A DNA stretch of 64,000 nt from Gammaproteobacteria bacterium (GTDB taxonomy: Bacteria; Pseudomonadota; Gammaproteobacteria; JAABTG01): assembly GCA_034522055.1 (NCBI GenBank), contig JAXHLS010000002.1, positions 3,615,549 to 3,679,548 on the forward strand. The letters run 5' to 3'. The notes below the pieces were generated by a model. That model was not told the origin of the DNA. It did no database searches and saw nothing but the letters and a program-made list of their open reading frames with translations. This document shows, piece by piece, positions 39,991-51,363 of this stretch (position 1 is the first letter of the stretch; each line of letters opens with the position of its first letter). Made by a program: the position numbers and the translations under genes.

Positions 39991-40332
39991 ATGCACACCG
40001 ACAATCAAACCTTCGACAGCGTCCAGCCGGTCACGGTGGTGCCCCTGGACGAAGACGGCTTTCTCGTCGAGGGCTCGTTGTGGAGCCGGGAACTCGCGGA
40101 GAGCCTCGCCGAATTGGAGGGGCTCGGCCCCCTGACCGACCGCCACTGGCGTCTGATCGACCATGTGCGGGAACGCTTCCAGCGGGTGGGTGGCGTATCC
40201 GCCTTGCGTCTGGTGTGCCGCGCCACCGGCATCCCGCGGGACGAGGTCAAGGCCCTCTTCGGGGATTGCCGGACCATCTGGTACATCGCCGGGCTGCCGA
40301 ATCCCGGCGAGGAGGCGCGGACCTATTTCTGA
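39991..40332 (+). CDS. DsrC/TusE-like protein, C-terminal cysteines absent
   Basis: 113 aa. VVPLDEDGFLVEGSLWSRELAESLA is the DsrC N-terminal signature and TIWYIAGLPNPGEEARTYF the C-terminal arm. In sulfur-relay DsrC the residue before the AGLP segment and the penultimate residue are cysteines; here they are Trp/Tyr and Tyr, and the chain ends TYF. Two cysteines elsewhere (LVCRATG, GDCRTIW) are not at the relay positions. It shares the GEEAxxY tail with the 23.7-kb paralogue, so both belong to one cysteine-less subgroup, probably regulatory. Confidence 0.8.
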   Translation: MHTDNQTFDSVQPVTVVPLDEDGFLVEGSLWSRELAESLAELEGLGPLTDRHWRLIDHVRERFQRVGGVSALRLVCRATGIPRDEVKALFGDCRTIWYIAGLPNPGEEARTYF

Positions 40333-40413
40333 TCCCCAGGGGCGTGCCAGGGCCATGAGAAGCCGCGGGCGGTGCCCTTAGCGGCGGTCAGCGGGACGCG
40401 GGCACTGCCGTGA

Positions 40414-41382
40414 TCAATCGATGACGTCGCCCAAGGCGCGTCGTGGCGTGGCGGGCAGGGTGTCGGCGGCATGACCGAGGCGCAGCAGGATTTGGGGCAG
40501 GCCGTCCCGGGCCAGGTAATCCTGGAGCCGGGGTCGCAGCTCCGCGACCTGGATGGGCTGGTTGAGGTAGGAGGCCTGGAGGCCCATGCCGTGGGCCGTC
40601 AACAACACGCGCTGGAGGGCCTGACCGGCCCTGAGCCAATCCAGCACCCCGTCGCCCGGGGTGCCCAGCACCGCCAGCAGCGGTGATTCCTCCGCCAGTT
40701 CAGCGTCTTTGGCGGCACGGCCGTCGCCCATGTCGAAGCGGCGCACCACCATATGGGCCACCGGTGCCAGGAGACCGGGAACGGTCAGGCCGTCGCCGCT
40801 GCGACGGGGGTGCATCCACATGGCCAGTTCGCGGCGCCAACTGGGGTTGGCCCACTGGATGGCATCGCCTTCGCCGACGAGGGCGGCCAGCTCATGGCGC
40901 TGGGCCACCCCGCTGTAAGTCTGGAGCCACGCCCATTCGTCGCGGGCGGCCTGCTGCAATGCCGCCACCTCCTGTTCCTGCACCTCCCGCGCCGCGAAGC
41001 GCCGCCGATAGGTGCGGCGTGGGGCGATGGCGCCATGGAGCCGGGCCTCGGCCGGCGTCGCGGGGGCGTCCTGGAAGCTGACGGTGGCCAGCAGATCTTC
41101 GTCCGCGCTCTTCGGGGTGTCGTCCACCACCGTGGCCAGCCCGCGGTGGGCCGCGGCCACCCGCAGGTTCATCAGGGCGCAGCCGCAGCTGATGGTGAGT
41201 TCCCGGTCCTCGGGGTCGTTGACGGGCAGGGCCCGGGTACGGTCCGCATAGAGATCGATATGGTCCGCCGCGACGAAGAAGCGCCACGGCTGAGTGTTGT
41301 GGTTGGAGGGTGCCTGGATGGCGCTGGCCAGCAGCTCGTTGATGGTGTCTATAGCGGGCCTGTTGGATGGGGCGTTGGCCAT
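40414..41382 (-). CDS. Nitroreductase-fold protein of the Acg family
   Basis: 322 aa. IQAPSNHNTQPWRFFV is the FMN-binding start of nitroreductases; LTISCGCALMNLRVAAAHRGL and the C-terminal GLPQILLRLGHA are typical of the longer Acg-type group, in which two half-domains share one FMN site and catalysis is uncertain. Related proteins are often stress- or dormancy-induced. It stands alone, downstream of the convergent dsrC-like gene. Confidence 0.8.
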   Translation of the reverse strand: MANAPSNRPAIDTINELLASAIQAPSNHNTQPWRFFVAADHIDLYADRTRALPVNDPEDRELTISCGCALMNLRVAAAHRGLATVVDDTPKSADEDLLATVSFQDAPATPAEARLHGAIAPRRTYRRRFAAREVQEQEVAALQQAARDEWAWLQTYSGVAQRHELAALVGEGDAIQWANPSWRRELAMWMHPRRSGDGLTVPGLLAPVAHMVVRRFDMGDGRAAKDAELAEESPLLAVLGTPGDGVLDWLRAGQALQRVLLTAHGMGLQASYLNQPIQVAELRPRLQDYLARDGLPQILLRLGHAADTLPATPRRALGDVID

Positions 41383-41549
41383 GGTGCCTCCTTGACTTGG
41401 GCGAAGGGTCGGCGGACCTCGGAACTCCGGGCTGTCGGTCGGGCCTACAGGGGAATTGTCACCGCGGGCCGGCGGGAGATCCAGCAGGGGTGGCCTGTCT
41501 ACGGCGGGGAAGGGCCGTTGCCATGGCGTTGGGCAGGGCCGTGGTGAGG

Positions 41550-42449
41550 TCAGGGCCGTGAGCCGCCATGCACCAGGGCGACCCCGGTGGCGGCGACGGC
41601 GAGGCCCAGGATGTCGGTGGGGGTCACGGTGTCACCGAAGGCCAGCCAGGCCATGACCATGGTGACGGGGGGGCTGAGGTAGAACAGGCTGGCCACCCGG
41701 GTGGCGTCGCGGCGGGCGATGAGGACCCACATCAGGCCGTAGGAGCCGAGGGAGACCACCACCACCAGCCACGCCATGGTGGCCATGAAGGTGCCGGTCC
41801 AGGTGGTGGCGAGGCCTTCCACCATTACGGCGGGCAGGACCATGGCGATGGCCGTGGCGCCACTCTGGTAGAACATGGCCAGGTCCACGGGCAACCGGTG
41901 GACGGACTCGAAGCGATCCATGCGCCGCTGGATCAGGCTGGCGGTGGTGATGGCCAGCACCGACAGGAAGGGCAGGAGGTAGGCCACCGTGGGCACCTCC
42001 TCCTCCCCCGCCAGGCGCGCGCCCACGGCGATCACCACTCCCAGAAAACCCAGCACCAGCCCGGCCCATTGGCGGGCCCCGGTGGGTTCCCCCACCACGG
42101 GGCCGGAGAAGGCGCCGGTGAGCAAAGGTTGCAGCGCCGTCACCAGGGCGATCATGCCGGCGGGGGCCCCCAGTTGCAGGGCCAGCAGCACGCAACCCAG
42201 CCAGCCGCCGTGAGCCAGCACGCCTACCAGGGCCGCCAGGCCGGCGGCCGGAGTGCCGGGCCAGAGCAGGCGTCCGCGCAGGGCCAGTACCGTGGCGATG
42301 AGGCCGGTTAGGAGCAGGTAACGCCACAGCAGCAGGGTGAAGGCCCCGGCGTAGGGCAGGCCGTACTCGGCGCCGATGAAGCCCGAGTTCCAGGTCAGCA
42401 CGAACAGGGCCTCCAGCACCAGGAGGGAACGCCAGGGGGGCTGGGACAT
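41550..42449 (-). CDS. EamA/DMT-family transporter
   Basis: 299 aa with ten predicted membrane helices in two EamA repeats (NSGFIGAEYGLPYAGAFTLLLWRYL and SPPVTMVMAWLAFGDTVTPTDILG). Family members export metabolites or amino acids; the substrate cannot be predicted. The gene lies 40 bp from a small membrane protein gene on the same strand. Confidence 0.85.
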   Translation of the reverse strand: MSQPPWRSLLVLEALFVLTWNSGFIGAEYGLPYAGAFTLLLWRYLLLTGLIATVLALRGRLLWPGTPAAGLAALVGVLAHGGWLGCVLLALQLGAPAGMIALVTALQPLLTGAFSGPVVGEPTGARQWAGLVLGFLGVVIAVGARLAGEEEVPTVAYLLPFLSVLAITTASLIQRRMDRFESVHRLPVDLAMFYQSGATAIAMVLPAVMVEGLATTWTGTFMATMAWLVVVVSLGSYGLMWVLIARRDATRVASLFYLSPPVTMVMAWLAFGDTVTPTDILGLAVAATGVALVHGGSRP

Positions 42450-42489
42450 CAGTCTGCCGCGGGATTTATCGGAACACCCCCCGGGGCCG

Positions 42490-42873
42490 TCACTGGGGGG
42501 CGAGGCGGGTGCCTTCCCGGTGCATGCCCATGATGCCTGCCACCACTATCAATACCGCGAATATCAATGGAGCGTAATAGATGGCGCCTGACGCGTAGCC
42601 ATCGAAATCCATGAGCCGCCGCGTGGTCACCAGCCACAGGTGGTCGGCCAGATTGAGGCCTCCCACCAGGTGCAGCAGGCCGCTGCGGGGCGCCAGCCAG
42701 CCGAAGATGCCGTAGAGCAGATAGGGCAGCAGGCAGGCCGCCAGGACGCCTGCATCCAGGCGGTAGTGGTTGGAGTAATGGGGAACCACGGCCGCCACGG
42801 CGCTGGCCACTACTCCGACGATGACCACGGCCACGATGATGCCTCGCCCCGTGCCTGCGTCTGCGATTGTCAT
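42490..42873 (-). CDS. Four-helix membrane protein of unknown function
   Basis: 127 aa. Hydrophobic segments near 13-33, 47-65, 68-85 and 100-118; NHYRLDAGVLAACLLPYLLYG and VGGLNLADHLWLVTTRRLM are the more polar links. GGAGAAGAGC precedes the ATG at 42873; the frame extends upstream but without membrane segments. No family recognised. Likely co-transcribed with the EamA transporter. Confidence 0.65.
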   Translation of the reverse strand: MTIADAGTGRGIIVAVVIVGVVASAVAAVVPHYSNHYRLDAGVLAACLLPYLLYGIFGWLAPRSGLLHLVGGLNLADHLWLVTTRRLMDFDGYASGAIYYAPLIFAVLIVVAGIMGMHREGTRLAPQ

Positions 42874-43030
42874 GCTCTTCTCCTCCGCAATAGTGGTTGC
42901 TTTCCGGTCACGGCCGCGGGTTGATCCGCCGGCCGTCGCTGGTCCTGTCAATCTAACGCCTGACGGGGATTTTGCAATGCGCAGACGGTGGGGCTATGGC
43001 CGTCCAGCCGCTGCCTGGGACCGCGGTCCC

Positions 43031-43930
43031 CTACGCGAACAGCAGGGTGCGGGCGTTCTCGGTGATGGCCGCCACCGCCGGGTGTTTGATGCGTCGCTCG
43101 GCGGAAATGGCGTAGTAGTGCTCCGATACCTCGCGGGTGCGTCCGATGACCTTCACCCCGTATTTGGCGAGCACGTCGGCCTCCACGGTGGTGGGGGAGG
43201 TGAAGATGCCGGCGGCGGCCTCGCCGAAGGCCTTCATGAGGGCACGGTCCTCGAATTCCGCCACCACCAGGGGGCGGATCCCCTGCTGCTCGAACCACAG
43301 GTCCAGGGAACGGCGCAACGCGCTGCTGGCCGTGGGCATCAACATGGGTGCCCCGTCCAGGCTCATCGGGAAGTGGCTCCGGTAGTTGGCGGCCTCGGAT
43401 TCCCGACAGAAGAAGCTGATGCCGGAGTGGCCCAGGGAGTGGTTGTAGGCGCGAATGTTGAGGGCCGGGCTCAGGGGGCTGTCGGCGAGCACCAGGTCCA
43501 GCTTGTGCACCGACAGGGCTGCCAGCAGGTCCACCAGCGGAGCCTCGTTGCATACCAGCCGCACCGGCTCCTCCATCGCCAGCACCGGCTCCAACACCCG
43601 GTAGGCCAGCAGCTTGGGCACCACCATGGCCACGCCCACGTTGAAGGCAAGGGTCGCGTCCGGGGGGTGGCCGGAGAGCACGTCCTCCAGTTCGGTGCCC
43701 AGACGGAACATCTCGTCCGCATAGGAGAATACCAGGCGGCCGGTGTCCGTCAGCACCAGGTTGCGCCCGCTCTTCTCGAACAGTCTGGCCCCCACCTGGC
43801 CTTCCAACTCATGGATCTGGCCGCTGATGGTCTGGGGCGTGATGTGCAGCATTTCCGCGGCCCGAGCGATGGTGCCATGGCTGGCCACCGCCCAGAAGTA
43901 GCGCAGATGCTTGAGATTGAGCTTGGACAT
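43031..43930 (-). CDS. nhaR: LysR-type regulator NhaR
   Basis: 299 aa. MSKLNLKHLRYFWAVASHG and MLHITPQTISGQIHELE are the NhaR-type winged HTH, distinct from most LysR proteins; the effector domain follows (~90-295). NhaR activates Na+/H+ antiporter genes in response to sodium. No antiporter gene is adjacent, so its target lies elsewhere. The ATG at 43930 is chosen over one four codons upstream. Confidence 0.83.
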   Translation of the reverse strand: MSKLNLKHLRYFWAVASHGTIARAAEMLHITPQTISGQIHELEGQVGARLFEKSGRNLVLTDTGRLVFSYADEMFRLGTELEDVLSGHPPDATLAFNVGVAMVVPKLLAYRVLEPVLAMEEPVRLVCNEAPLVDLLAALSVHKLDLVLADSPLSPALNIRAYNHSLGHSGISFFCRESEAANYRSHFPMSLDGAPMLMPTASSALRRSLDLWFEQQGIRPLVVAEFEDRALMKAFGEAAAGIFTSPTTVEADVLAKYGVKVIGRTREVSEHYYAISAERRIKHPAVAAITENARTLLFA

Positions 43931-44043
43931 GGGTAGCCGCATTCCTCCGTAGAGGACGACTATATACCAGAGATGAATCGTACGAGGAGGGTGCGGGGAT
44001 ATTCAGAAGCGCGGTGTGCAGGGATGGCGAGGTCCCGTGATGC

Positions 44044-44286
44044 TCATGCGCCCGTCTGTGCAGGTGGCTCCCGATCCGCGCGCCAGATGTAGACCTCGAA
44101 GTGCCCGCCAACCGCCTCGCGTCGCCAGCGATAGCCCATGGTGCTGAGCATGGAATAGAGGGGGAGGGGGTCGCGCTCCAGCAGCACATGAAGGTGATCC
44201 GTGTCCGCCATGTCCGCCAGGGCATCGAGGATATGCTCCAGGGGTTCGGGCGGGGAAAGGCCACGGGCTTCCAGTGTATGTTCCAT
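44044..44286 (-). CDS. DUF2249 protein
   Basis: 80 aa, single domain: LEARGLSPPEPLEHILDALADM, a HVLLERDPLPLYSMLSTMGY core and HFEVYIWR end. DUF2249 proteins are small, often found with denitrification and hemerythrin-type genes; biochemical role unproven. It is divergent from nirI, so an FNR/DNR site between them could also control this gene. Confidence 0.8.
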   Translation of the reverse strand: MEHTLEARGLSPPEPLEHILDALADMADTDHLHVLLERDPLPLYSMLSTMGYRWRREAVGGHFEVYIWRADREPPAQTGA

Positions 44287-44438
44287 GGGCGTTCCCTGTG
44301 CGCCTGCTGGTGGATGGGCGCCGCGCGGATGGTTCGCGGCCTGGTGCGCGCCGGCCGATGGCGATGCCTGAGGCTACGGAGCGGTTTCGGCTTCCCCGAT
44401 GCTGCGAGCTATTCCAGGGGAGCCACGGCCCCCGATCC

Positions 44439-44452
44439 TTGATAAAGGTCAA
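44439..44452. promoter_or_regulatory. FNR/DNR box upstream of nirI
   Basis: TTGATAAAGGTCAA matches the Fnr-family consensus TTGAT-N4-ATCAA with one deviation (GTCAA). Its centre is ~115 bp before the nirI ATG and ~160 bp from the divergent DUF2249 start. Activation under low oxygen with NO is inferred from the motif. Confidence 0.75.
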
Positions 44453-44560
44453 GGTTGATGGATGGGTGCGGTCCTAGCGTTGGGGCATCCACCGGGCCGC
44501 GTGGCCCTTCGGCAGTCCGGGATGGAGTGCATCGGCGGTTGTTCCTGGAGTTCCCGTTTC

Positions 44561-47891
<3,331 letters not shown>

Positions 47892-47910
47892 GTCGAGAGA
47901 CGATGGGGCG

Positions 47911-47936
47911 GGCGGCCCGGCGCGTGCCGGGCCGCC
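47911..47936 (+). terminator. Strong hairpin between nirS and nirE
   Basis: GGCGGCCCGGC and its exact reverse complement form an 11-bp, nearly all-GC stem with a 4-base loop (GCGT), starting 20 bp after the nirS stop and followed only by TT. Likely a partial terminator or 3'-end stabiliser letting nirS mRNA accumulate above the downstream biogenesis genes (inferred). Confidence 0.7.
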
Positions 47937-48011
47937 TTGACCGATGCGGCGGCCGTGCCGAGGGCACGGCGCCGCCAGGGTCCAGGAGATGTGAGCAAGA
48001 GAGGTGAGACA

Positions 48012-48815
48012 GTGACGAATAGCGACGGCCTGGTATCGCTGGTGGGGGCCGGGCCGGGAGACCCGGAATTATTGACCGTCAAGGCACTGCGGCGCCTGCG
48101 GGAGGCCGATGTCGTCGTCTATGACCGTCTGGTCTCCGACGCCGTCATGGAGCTGGTGCCCCACGGCGTCACCCGCATCTACGTGGGCAAGGCCCGGGGC
48201 CACCATCATCTGCCCCAGGAAGAGATCAACCGGCTGCTGCTCAACATGGCCCGCGGCGGCTATCGGGTGGTACGCCTCAAGGGCGGCGACCCCTTCATCT
48301 TCGGGCGGGGCAGCGAGGAGGCCGCGGTCCTGGCCCGCCACGGCATGGCCTTCGAGGTGGTGCCCGGCATCACCGCCGCCACCGCCTGTTCGGCCTATGC
48401 CGGCATCCCCCTGACCCATCGGGGGCTGGCCCGGGGGGTCAGTTTCGTCACCGGCCAGTGCCGCGCCGGGGGTTCCGGCGACATGGACTGGGAGCGCCTC
48501 GTCCATGCGGATACCACCCTGGTGATCTACATGGGGCTGCAGAACCTCGATGATATCGTCTGGCGCCTGCTGGAGGCCGGCCTCGAGCCCGCCACGCCCG
48601 CGGCCCTCATCGAGAACGGCACCCAGGATGGGCAGCGCCGGCTGGTGACCACGGTGGCACGGCTACCCGCGGCGGCGGTGCAGGAGGCAGTGCGGGCGCC
48701 GGCCCTGGCCATCGTCGGCCGGGTGGTGAGTCTCGCCGGCTCCCTGGACTGGTTCCGGCCGGCCCGGGCCACGGACACGGATACGCGGGACAGGGACCAT
48801 GCGCTTCAGGCCTGA
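48012..48815 (+). CDS. nirE: Uroporphyrinogen-III C-methyltransferase NirE
   Basis: 267 aa. LVGAGPGDPELLTVKALRRL, VVRLKGGDPFIFGRG (glycine-rich SAM-binding loop), EVVPGITAATACSAYAGIPLTHR and a central YMGLQNL are SUMT signatures. It makes precorrin-2 for heme d1. The GTG at 48012 with AGAGGTGAG before it is chosen; a GTG at 47991 is possible. nirC starts 17 bp inside its end. Position in the nir cluster gives the NirE name over CobA/CysG. Confidence 0.9.
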   Translation: MTNSDGLVSLVGAGPGDPELLTVKALRRLREADVVVYDRLVSDAVMELVPHGVTRIYVGKARGHHHLPQEEINRLLLNMARGGYRVVRLKGGDPFIFGRGSEEAAVLARHGMAFEVVPGITAATACSAYAGIPLTHRGLARGVSFVTGQCRAGGSGDMDWERLVHADTTLVIYMGLQNLDDIVWRLLEAGLEPATPAALIENGTQDGQRRLVTTVARLPAAAVQEAVRAPALAIVGRVVSLAGSLDWFRPARATDTDTRDRDHALQA

Positions 48816-49122
48816 ACATGCCCTCCTGCCGGTGCTCGCGGCCGTGAGCGTCGCCGCCGCGGGGGCCCCCGGCGCCCAACGGGCGGTCGAACTGGAGGAA
48901 CTGTTGCGCCACGATTGCGGCTCCTGTCACGGCTTGACCCTGGAGGGCGGCCTCGGCCGGCCCCTGGTGCCCGAGGCCATGGCGGCGCGCCCGCCCGCGG
49001 CGTTGCTGGCCACCATCCTCGATGGCCGTCCGGGCACGGCCATGCCGCCGTGGCGATCCCTGCTGTCGGTGGAGGATGCGCGCTGGCTGGTGGAGCGCCT
49101 GCAGAAGGGGGCGCGGCCGTGA
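48799..49122 (+). CDS. nirC: Cytochrome c55X, NirC
   Basis: 107 aa. Signal peptide (LLPVLAAVSVAAAGAPGA) and one heme c site (HDCGSCHGLTLEGGLG), distal Met expected in GTAMPPW. Such small cytochromes donate electrons to NirS or take part in heme d1 formation. Start overlaps nirE, stop overlaps nirF. Confidence 0.85.
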   Translation: MRFRPEHALLPVLAAVSVAAAGAPGAQRAVELEELLRHDCGSCHGLTLEGGLGRPLVPEAMAARPPAALLATILDGRPGTAMPPWRSLLSVEDARWLVERLQKGARP

Positions 49123-50351
49123 ATCCGGGATATCGTTTATGGCGGGGTCCATGGAGGGGTTCATGGTGGGGTTCATGGCGCGGCCTCATGGCGGGTGTCG
49201 CCGCCCTGTTCCTGCTGGCCCCTCCCGGCACGGCGGCGGAGGTGCTGCGGGGCAGCGGCGACCTGGGGGTGGTGATCGAACGCGCCGCCGGCACTCTGCG
49301 TATCATCGAGACCAGCGGCAACACCGCCATCGGCCGGGTGGAGGGCCTGGGAGACCTGTCCCATGCATCGGTGGTGTTCTCCCGCGACCAGCGCCATGCC
49401 TTCGTGTTCGGCCGTGACGGCGGCCTCACCAAGGTGGACCTGCTGGAGCAGCGCATCGTCAGGCGGGTGATGCAGTCCGGCAACAGCATCGGCGGCGCCA
49501 TCTCCCAGGATGGCCGCCTGGTGGCGGTATCCAACTACGAGCCGGGGGGAGTCAAGGTGTTCACCACCGCGGACCTCGAACTGGTGGCGGACATCCCCGC
49601 TACCTTCGACGGCGAGCGGCGTTCCAAGGTGGTGGGGCTGGTGGATGCCCCCGGCAACCGCTTCGTCTTCAGCCTGTGGGAGGCGGGCGAGATCTGGGTC
49701 CTCGACCTCGACGATCCCGCCGTCCCCGCCGTGCGGCGCTTCGAGGACGTGGGACGCAATCCCTACGATGCCCTCATCACGCCCGACGGCCGCTACTACA
49801 TCGCCGGCCTGTTCGGCGAGGACGGCATGGCGTTGCTGGACCTGTGGGACCTGGATGCCGGGGTGCGGCGCATTTTGCCGGGCTACGGCCGCGGCGAGCA
49901 GAAGCTCCCCGTCTACAAGATGCCCCACCTGGAGGGCTGGGCCATGGCCGGGTCCCGGGCCTTCGTGCCGGCGGTGGGCCGTCACGAGGTGCTGGTGATC
50001 GATACCCATTCCTGGCAGGAGGTCGGGCGCATCCCCGTGAAGGGCCAGCCGGTGTTCGTCATGGCCAGGCCCGACGGCCGCCAGGTGTGGGTGAACTTCG
50101 CCCTGCCGGACAACGACACGGTGCAGGTCATCGATGTGCCCTCCCTGGCTATCAGCCGTACCCTGGTGCCCGGCAAAGGCGTGCTGCACATGGAGTTCGA
50201 GCCCCGCGGCGAAGAGGTGTGGCTGTCGGTGCGAGACGAGGATCGGGTGGATGTCATGGACACCGCCACCCTGAAGCGAGTGGCGACCCTCGAGGCCGCC
50301 CGGCCCAGCGGCATCTTCCTCACCGCCCGGGCCCACGAGGTGGGCCTCTGA
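49119..50351 (+). CDS. nirF: Heme d1 biosynthesis protein NirF
   Basis: 410 aa from a GTG overlapping the nirC stop. After an Arg/Trp-rich start and a signal segment (GVAALFLLAPPGTAA) comes an eight-bladed propeller related to the NirS d1 domain but without a heme c site (DLGVVIERAAGTLRIIET, VSNYEPGGVKVF, VWVNFALPDNDTVQVIDV). NirF acts in the late periplasmic steps of heme d1 assembly. The N-terminal TrpGly/Arg repeats are unusual and may mean the true start is a later codon. Confidence 0.9.
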   Translation: MNPGYRLWRGPWRGSWWGSWRGLMAGVAALFLLAPPGTAAEVLRGSGDLGVVIERAAGTLRIIETSGNTAIGRVEGLGDLSHASVVFSRDQRHAFVFGRDGGLTKVDLLEQRIVRRVMQSGNSIGGAISQDGRLVAVSNYEPGGVKVFTTADLELVADIPATFDGERRSKVVGLVDAPGNRFVFSLWEAGEIWVLDLDDPAVPAVRRFEDVGRNPYDALITPDGRYYIAGLFGEDGMALLDLWDLDAGVRRILPGYGRGEQKLPVYKMPHLEGWAMAGSRAFVPAVGRHEVLVIDTHSWQEVGRIPVKGQPVFVMARPDGRQVWVNFALPDNDTVQVIDVPSLAISRTLVPGKGVLHMEFEPRGEEVWLSVRDEDRVDVMDTATLKRVATLEAARPSGIFLTARAHEVGL

Positions 50352-50353
50352 CC

Positions 50354-50821
50354 ATGGCGATGGGGACGGATTTCTCGCCCCTGGAGCGGGCGTTGCTGAA
50401 CGACCACCAGCATGACTTCCCCCTGTGCCCGCGGCCCTTCGCGGAGCTGGCGCGGCGCCACGGGGTGGATGAGGACACCGTGATCCGGGTGCTGCAGGGA
50501 CTCCAGGGCAGCGGCGCCGTGAGCCGCGTAGGGGCGGTGGTGCGGCCCAACCGCATCGGCGCCAGTACCCTGGCCGCCATGGCGGTACCGCAGGCCGACC
50601 TGGAACGGGTGGCGCGGCTGGTGAACGGCTTCGATGAGGTCAACCACAACTACGAGCGCCGCCATGAATACAACCTGTGGTTCGTGGTGGCCGCCCCCAG
50701 CCGGCAGGGCTTGTCCCGGGTGCTGGCGGACATCGAAGGCGCCACGGGCCTGCCCGTCCTCGACCTGCCCATGCTCGAGGATTACTTCATCGATCTGGGG
50801 TTTTCCATCCAATGGGAATAG
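50354..50821 (+). CDS. nirD: Siroheme decarboxylase subunit NirD
   Basis: 155 aa, Lrp/AsnC-like fold with HTH (FAELARRHGVDEDTVIRVLQGL) and the active-site type FDEVNHNYERRHEYNLWFVV. Together with NirL-type partners it decarboxylates siroheme to didecarboxysiroheme in heme d1 synthesis. Start is 2 bp after the nirF stop; the next gene overlaps its end. Confidence 0.85.
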   Translation: MAMGTDFSPLERALLNDHQHDFPLCPRPFAELARRHGVDEDTVIRVLQGLQGSGAVSRVGAVVRPNRIGASTLAAMAVPQADLERVARLVNGFDEVNHNYERRHEYNLWFVVAAPSRQGLSRVLADIEGATGLPVLDLPMLEDYFIDLGFSIQWE

Positions 50822-51363
50822 CCGCGACCGCGCTGCCCCTGGCCGGGGAACTCGACTCCCGGGACGCGGCCCTGCTCGGGGCCCTGGAGAACGGGCTGCC
50901 CCTGGTGGCCCGGCCCTATGCCGCCGTGGGTGCGTTGCTGGACATGCCGGAGGCCGAGGTTTTGGCCCGCCTGGCCCGCCTGCGGGAGGTCCAGGTGATC
51001 AAGCGCTGGGGCGTGGTGGTGCGCCATCGGGAACTGGGTTATCGGGCCAACGGCATGGTGGTGTGGGACGTGCCCGATCATCGGGTGGCGACCCTGGGGC
51101 GGCGTCTGTCCCACTTCCCTTGCGTCACCTTGTGCTACCGGCGGCCGCGCCGCCCGCCGGACTGGAACTATAACCTGTTCACCATGATCCACGGCCGTGA
51201 CGAGGCCGGGGTGCGGGCCAACCTCGGTCACCTGGTGGCCTCCTGCCGACTGGAGGGCGTGACTCACGAGGTGCTGTTTAGCGAACGGCGCTTCAAGCAA
51301 CGGGGCGCCCGTTATCTGGGCGGCTACGCCGGGACGGCCGGTCGCGCGGTGGTGCCGTCATGA
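50812..51363 (+). CDS. nirL: Siroheme decarboxylase subunit NirL
   Basis: 183 aa. Lrp-like N-terminal HTH (ALENGLPLVARPYAAVGALLDM) and the partner-type active-site segment CYRRPRRPPDWNYNLFTMIHG. It is expected to pair with NirD-type subunits. Overlaps nirD by 10 bp and the next gene by 4 bp. Name chosen from gene order (D-L-G-H in Pseudomonas); NirH would share the same motifs. Confidence 0.8.
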   Translation: MGIAATALPLAGELDSRDAALLGALENGLPLVARPYAAVGALLDMPEAEVLARLARLREVQVIKRWGVVVRHRELGYRANGMVVWDVPDHRVATLGRRLSHFPCVTLCYRRPRRPPDWNYNLFTMIHGRDEAGVRANLGHLVASCRLEGVTHEVLFSERRFKQRGARYLGGYAGTAGRAVVPS

